From Bilabrum cf. latius (Eukaryota; Bigyra: Bicosoecida; Bigyra; Bicosoecida), in NCBI GenBank assembly GCA_965178125.1, contig OZ237749.1, positions 248,001 through 312,000 of the forward strand: 64,000 nt of DNA, written 5' to 3'. Below the pieces are notes generated by a model that had not been told where the DNA came from, searched no databases, and saw nothing but the letters and a program-made list of their open reading frames with translations. Positions within the stretch are counted from its first letter, which is position 1. Every line of letters begins with the position of its first letter. Both the position numbers and the translations under genes were made by a program. Positions 63,672 through 64,000 of this stretch are shown in pieces.

Positions 63672-64000
63672 ATGGACAAATAGAGATTTTCATTGACCTT
63701 TGGCGATGCTGGAGAGAATCATATAGGTATGGAAATGTTAGGTGAAAGGCTCAAGGAGGGAGAAGGATTTAAAAATGAAGATTTGAAGGGGGTGATGGAG
63801 GTATGCGAGGAGAAAGGGTTTAAATGTGAAATGATAAATTTAGATGAAGATGTAGATGAAGATTTAGGGGCTAGGGTATTAATAGTAAGGGAATTTTATA
63901 AAAAGAAGAAAATTAAAAAAGTCTTTGACGAGTTGAAGGGGTTAGAGTGGGACAAAAAGTATTTTGATAGAAGGCGGGGGAGGGTGTTAAATAAAAATGC
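63672..64000 (+). CDS. Viral protein of unknown function (3' partial)
   Basis: Starts ATGGACAAATAG, i.e. MDK-Q, and runs off the window after 109 codons. RFSLTFGDAGENHIGMEMLG, then GFKNEDLKGVMEVCEEKGFK and ARVLIVREFYKK, resembles the N-terminal domain of a conserved but uncharacterised family I recall from large DNA viruses (T-F-G-D...E-N-H-x-G-M). The TAG is codon 4, so under the standard code the protein would be missed or started later. The C-terminal part is needed to assign it. Confidence 0.65.

Larger units (their letters stand above)
52898..64000. mobile_element. AT-rich integrated virus, polinton-like-virus or virophage type (left part)
   Basis: Composition switches sharply from GC-rich to strongly AT-rich at about 52,898 and stays so to the window end. 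Genes are short, intronless and closely spaced. They encode replication and structural-type proteins (PrimPol-helicase, family B polymerase, DUF5754-like, zinc fingers, fibre-like) under a shared promoter motif. The right end, and any capsid, ATPase or integrase genes, lie outside. It could be a polinton-like virus, a virophage-like element or a fragment of a larger virus. In-frame TAGs are as frequent as in host genes. Confidence 0.75.

Noticed and set aside
1-64000. tRNA genes, in particular a suppressor-type tRNA-Gln(CUA)
   Set aside because: I scanned by eye for anticodon-loop and T-loop patterns and found none I can support; a tRNAscan run would be decisive.

Overview
This looks like a nuclear contig from a GC-rich unicellular eukaryote, probably a phagotrophic protist, carrying an AT-rich integrated DNA virus at its right end. 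The eukaryotic assignment rests on NudC, a SAGA SPT3-like subunit, an ARF-family GTPase, a J-domain membrane protein, a GH25-like lysozyme split by three GT-AG introns, a hAT DNA transposon and 5'-truncated LINE copies. I cannot name the lineage.

The key to reading the window is the genetic code. Almost every gene is broken by in-frame TAG codons, while TGA and TAA end the frames. Joining frames across TAG gives coherent full-length proteins. In NudC and in the ARF-like GTPase a TAG falls on positions that are glutamine in the families, so UAG most likely means Gln. The same holds in the viral segment, where the PrimPol-helicase alone has twenty in-frame TAGs. All coordinates below use TAG as sense.

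Layout: 1-23,000 is gene-dense host DNA (NudC, SRCR receptor, ankyrin/LRR paralogues, a Cys-rich 1000-residue protein, amine oxidase, SPT3-like, DnaJ-like, ARF-like). 23,000-32,300 is repeat-rich, with LINE remnants, a LINE-born minisatellite, a decayed DDE transposase region and one copy of a duplicated two-gene block. 32,300-42,800 holds an RGG/acidic protein, a 2352-residue TPR-UBA (possibly CLU-like) protein and the lysozyme. 42,979-45,520 is the second copy of the duplicated block. 45,575-51,303 is a complete hAT transposon with 22-bp TIRs, an 8-bp target duplication, an internal 168-bp minisatellite and a 978-residue transposase. 51,300-52,900 is a patchwork of repeats.

From about 52,898 to the window end the DNA is AT-rich, intron-free and gene-dense. 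It carries a PrimPol-SF2 helicase, a short family B DNA polymerase, a DUF5754-like protein, zinc-finger proteins, a fibre-like protein and several unknowns. It resembles a polinton-like virus or virophage-type element. Seven genes share a promoter motif set 27-29 nt before the start codon. Three copies of a structured intergenic repeat and a 20-bp iteron array complete it. Capsid, packaging ATPase and integrase genes are not in view and may lie to the right. That the viral genes use the host's UAG=Gln code suggests a virus adapted to this recoded host.
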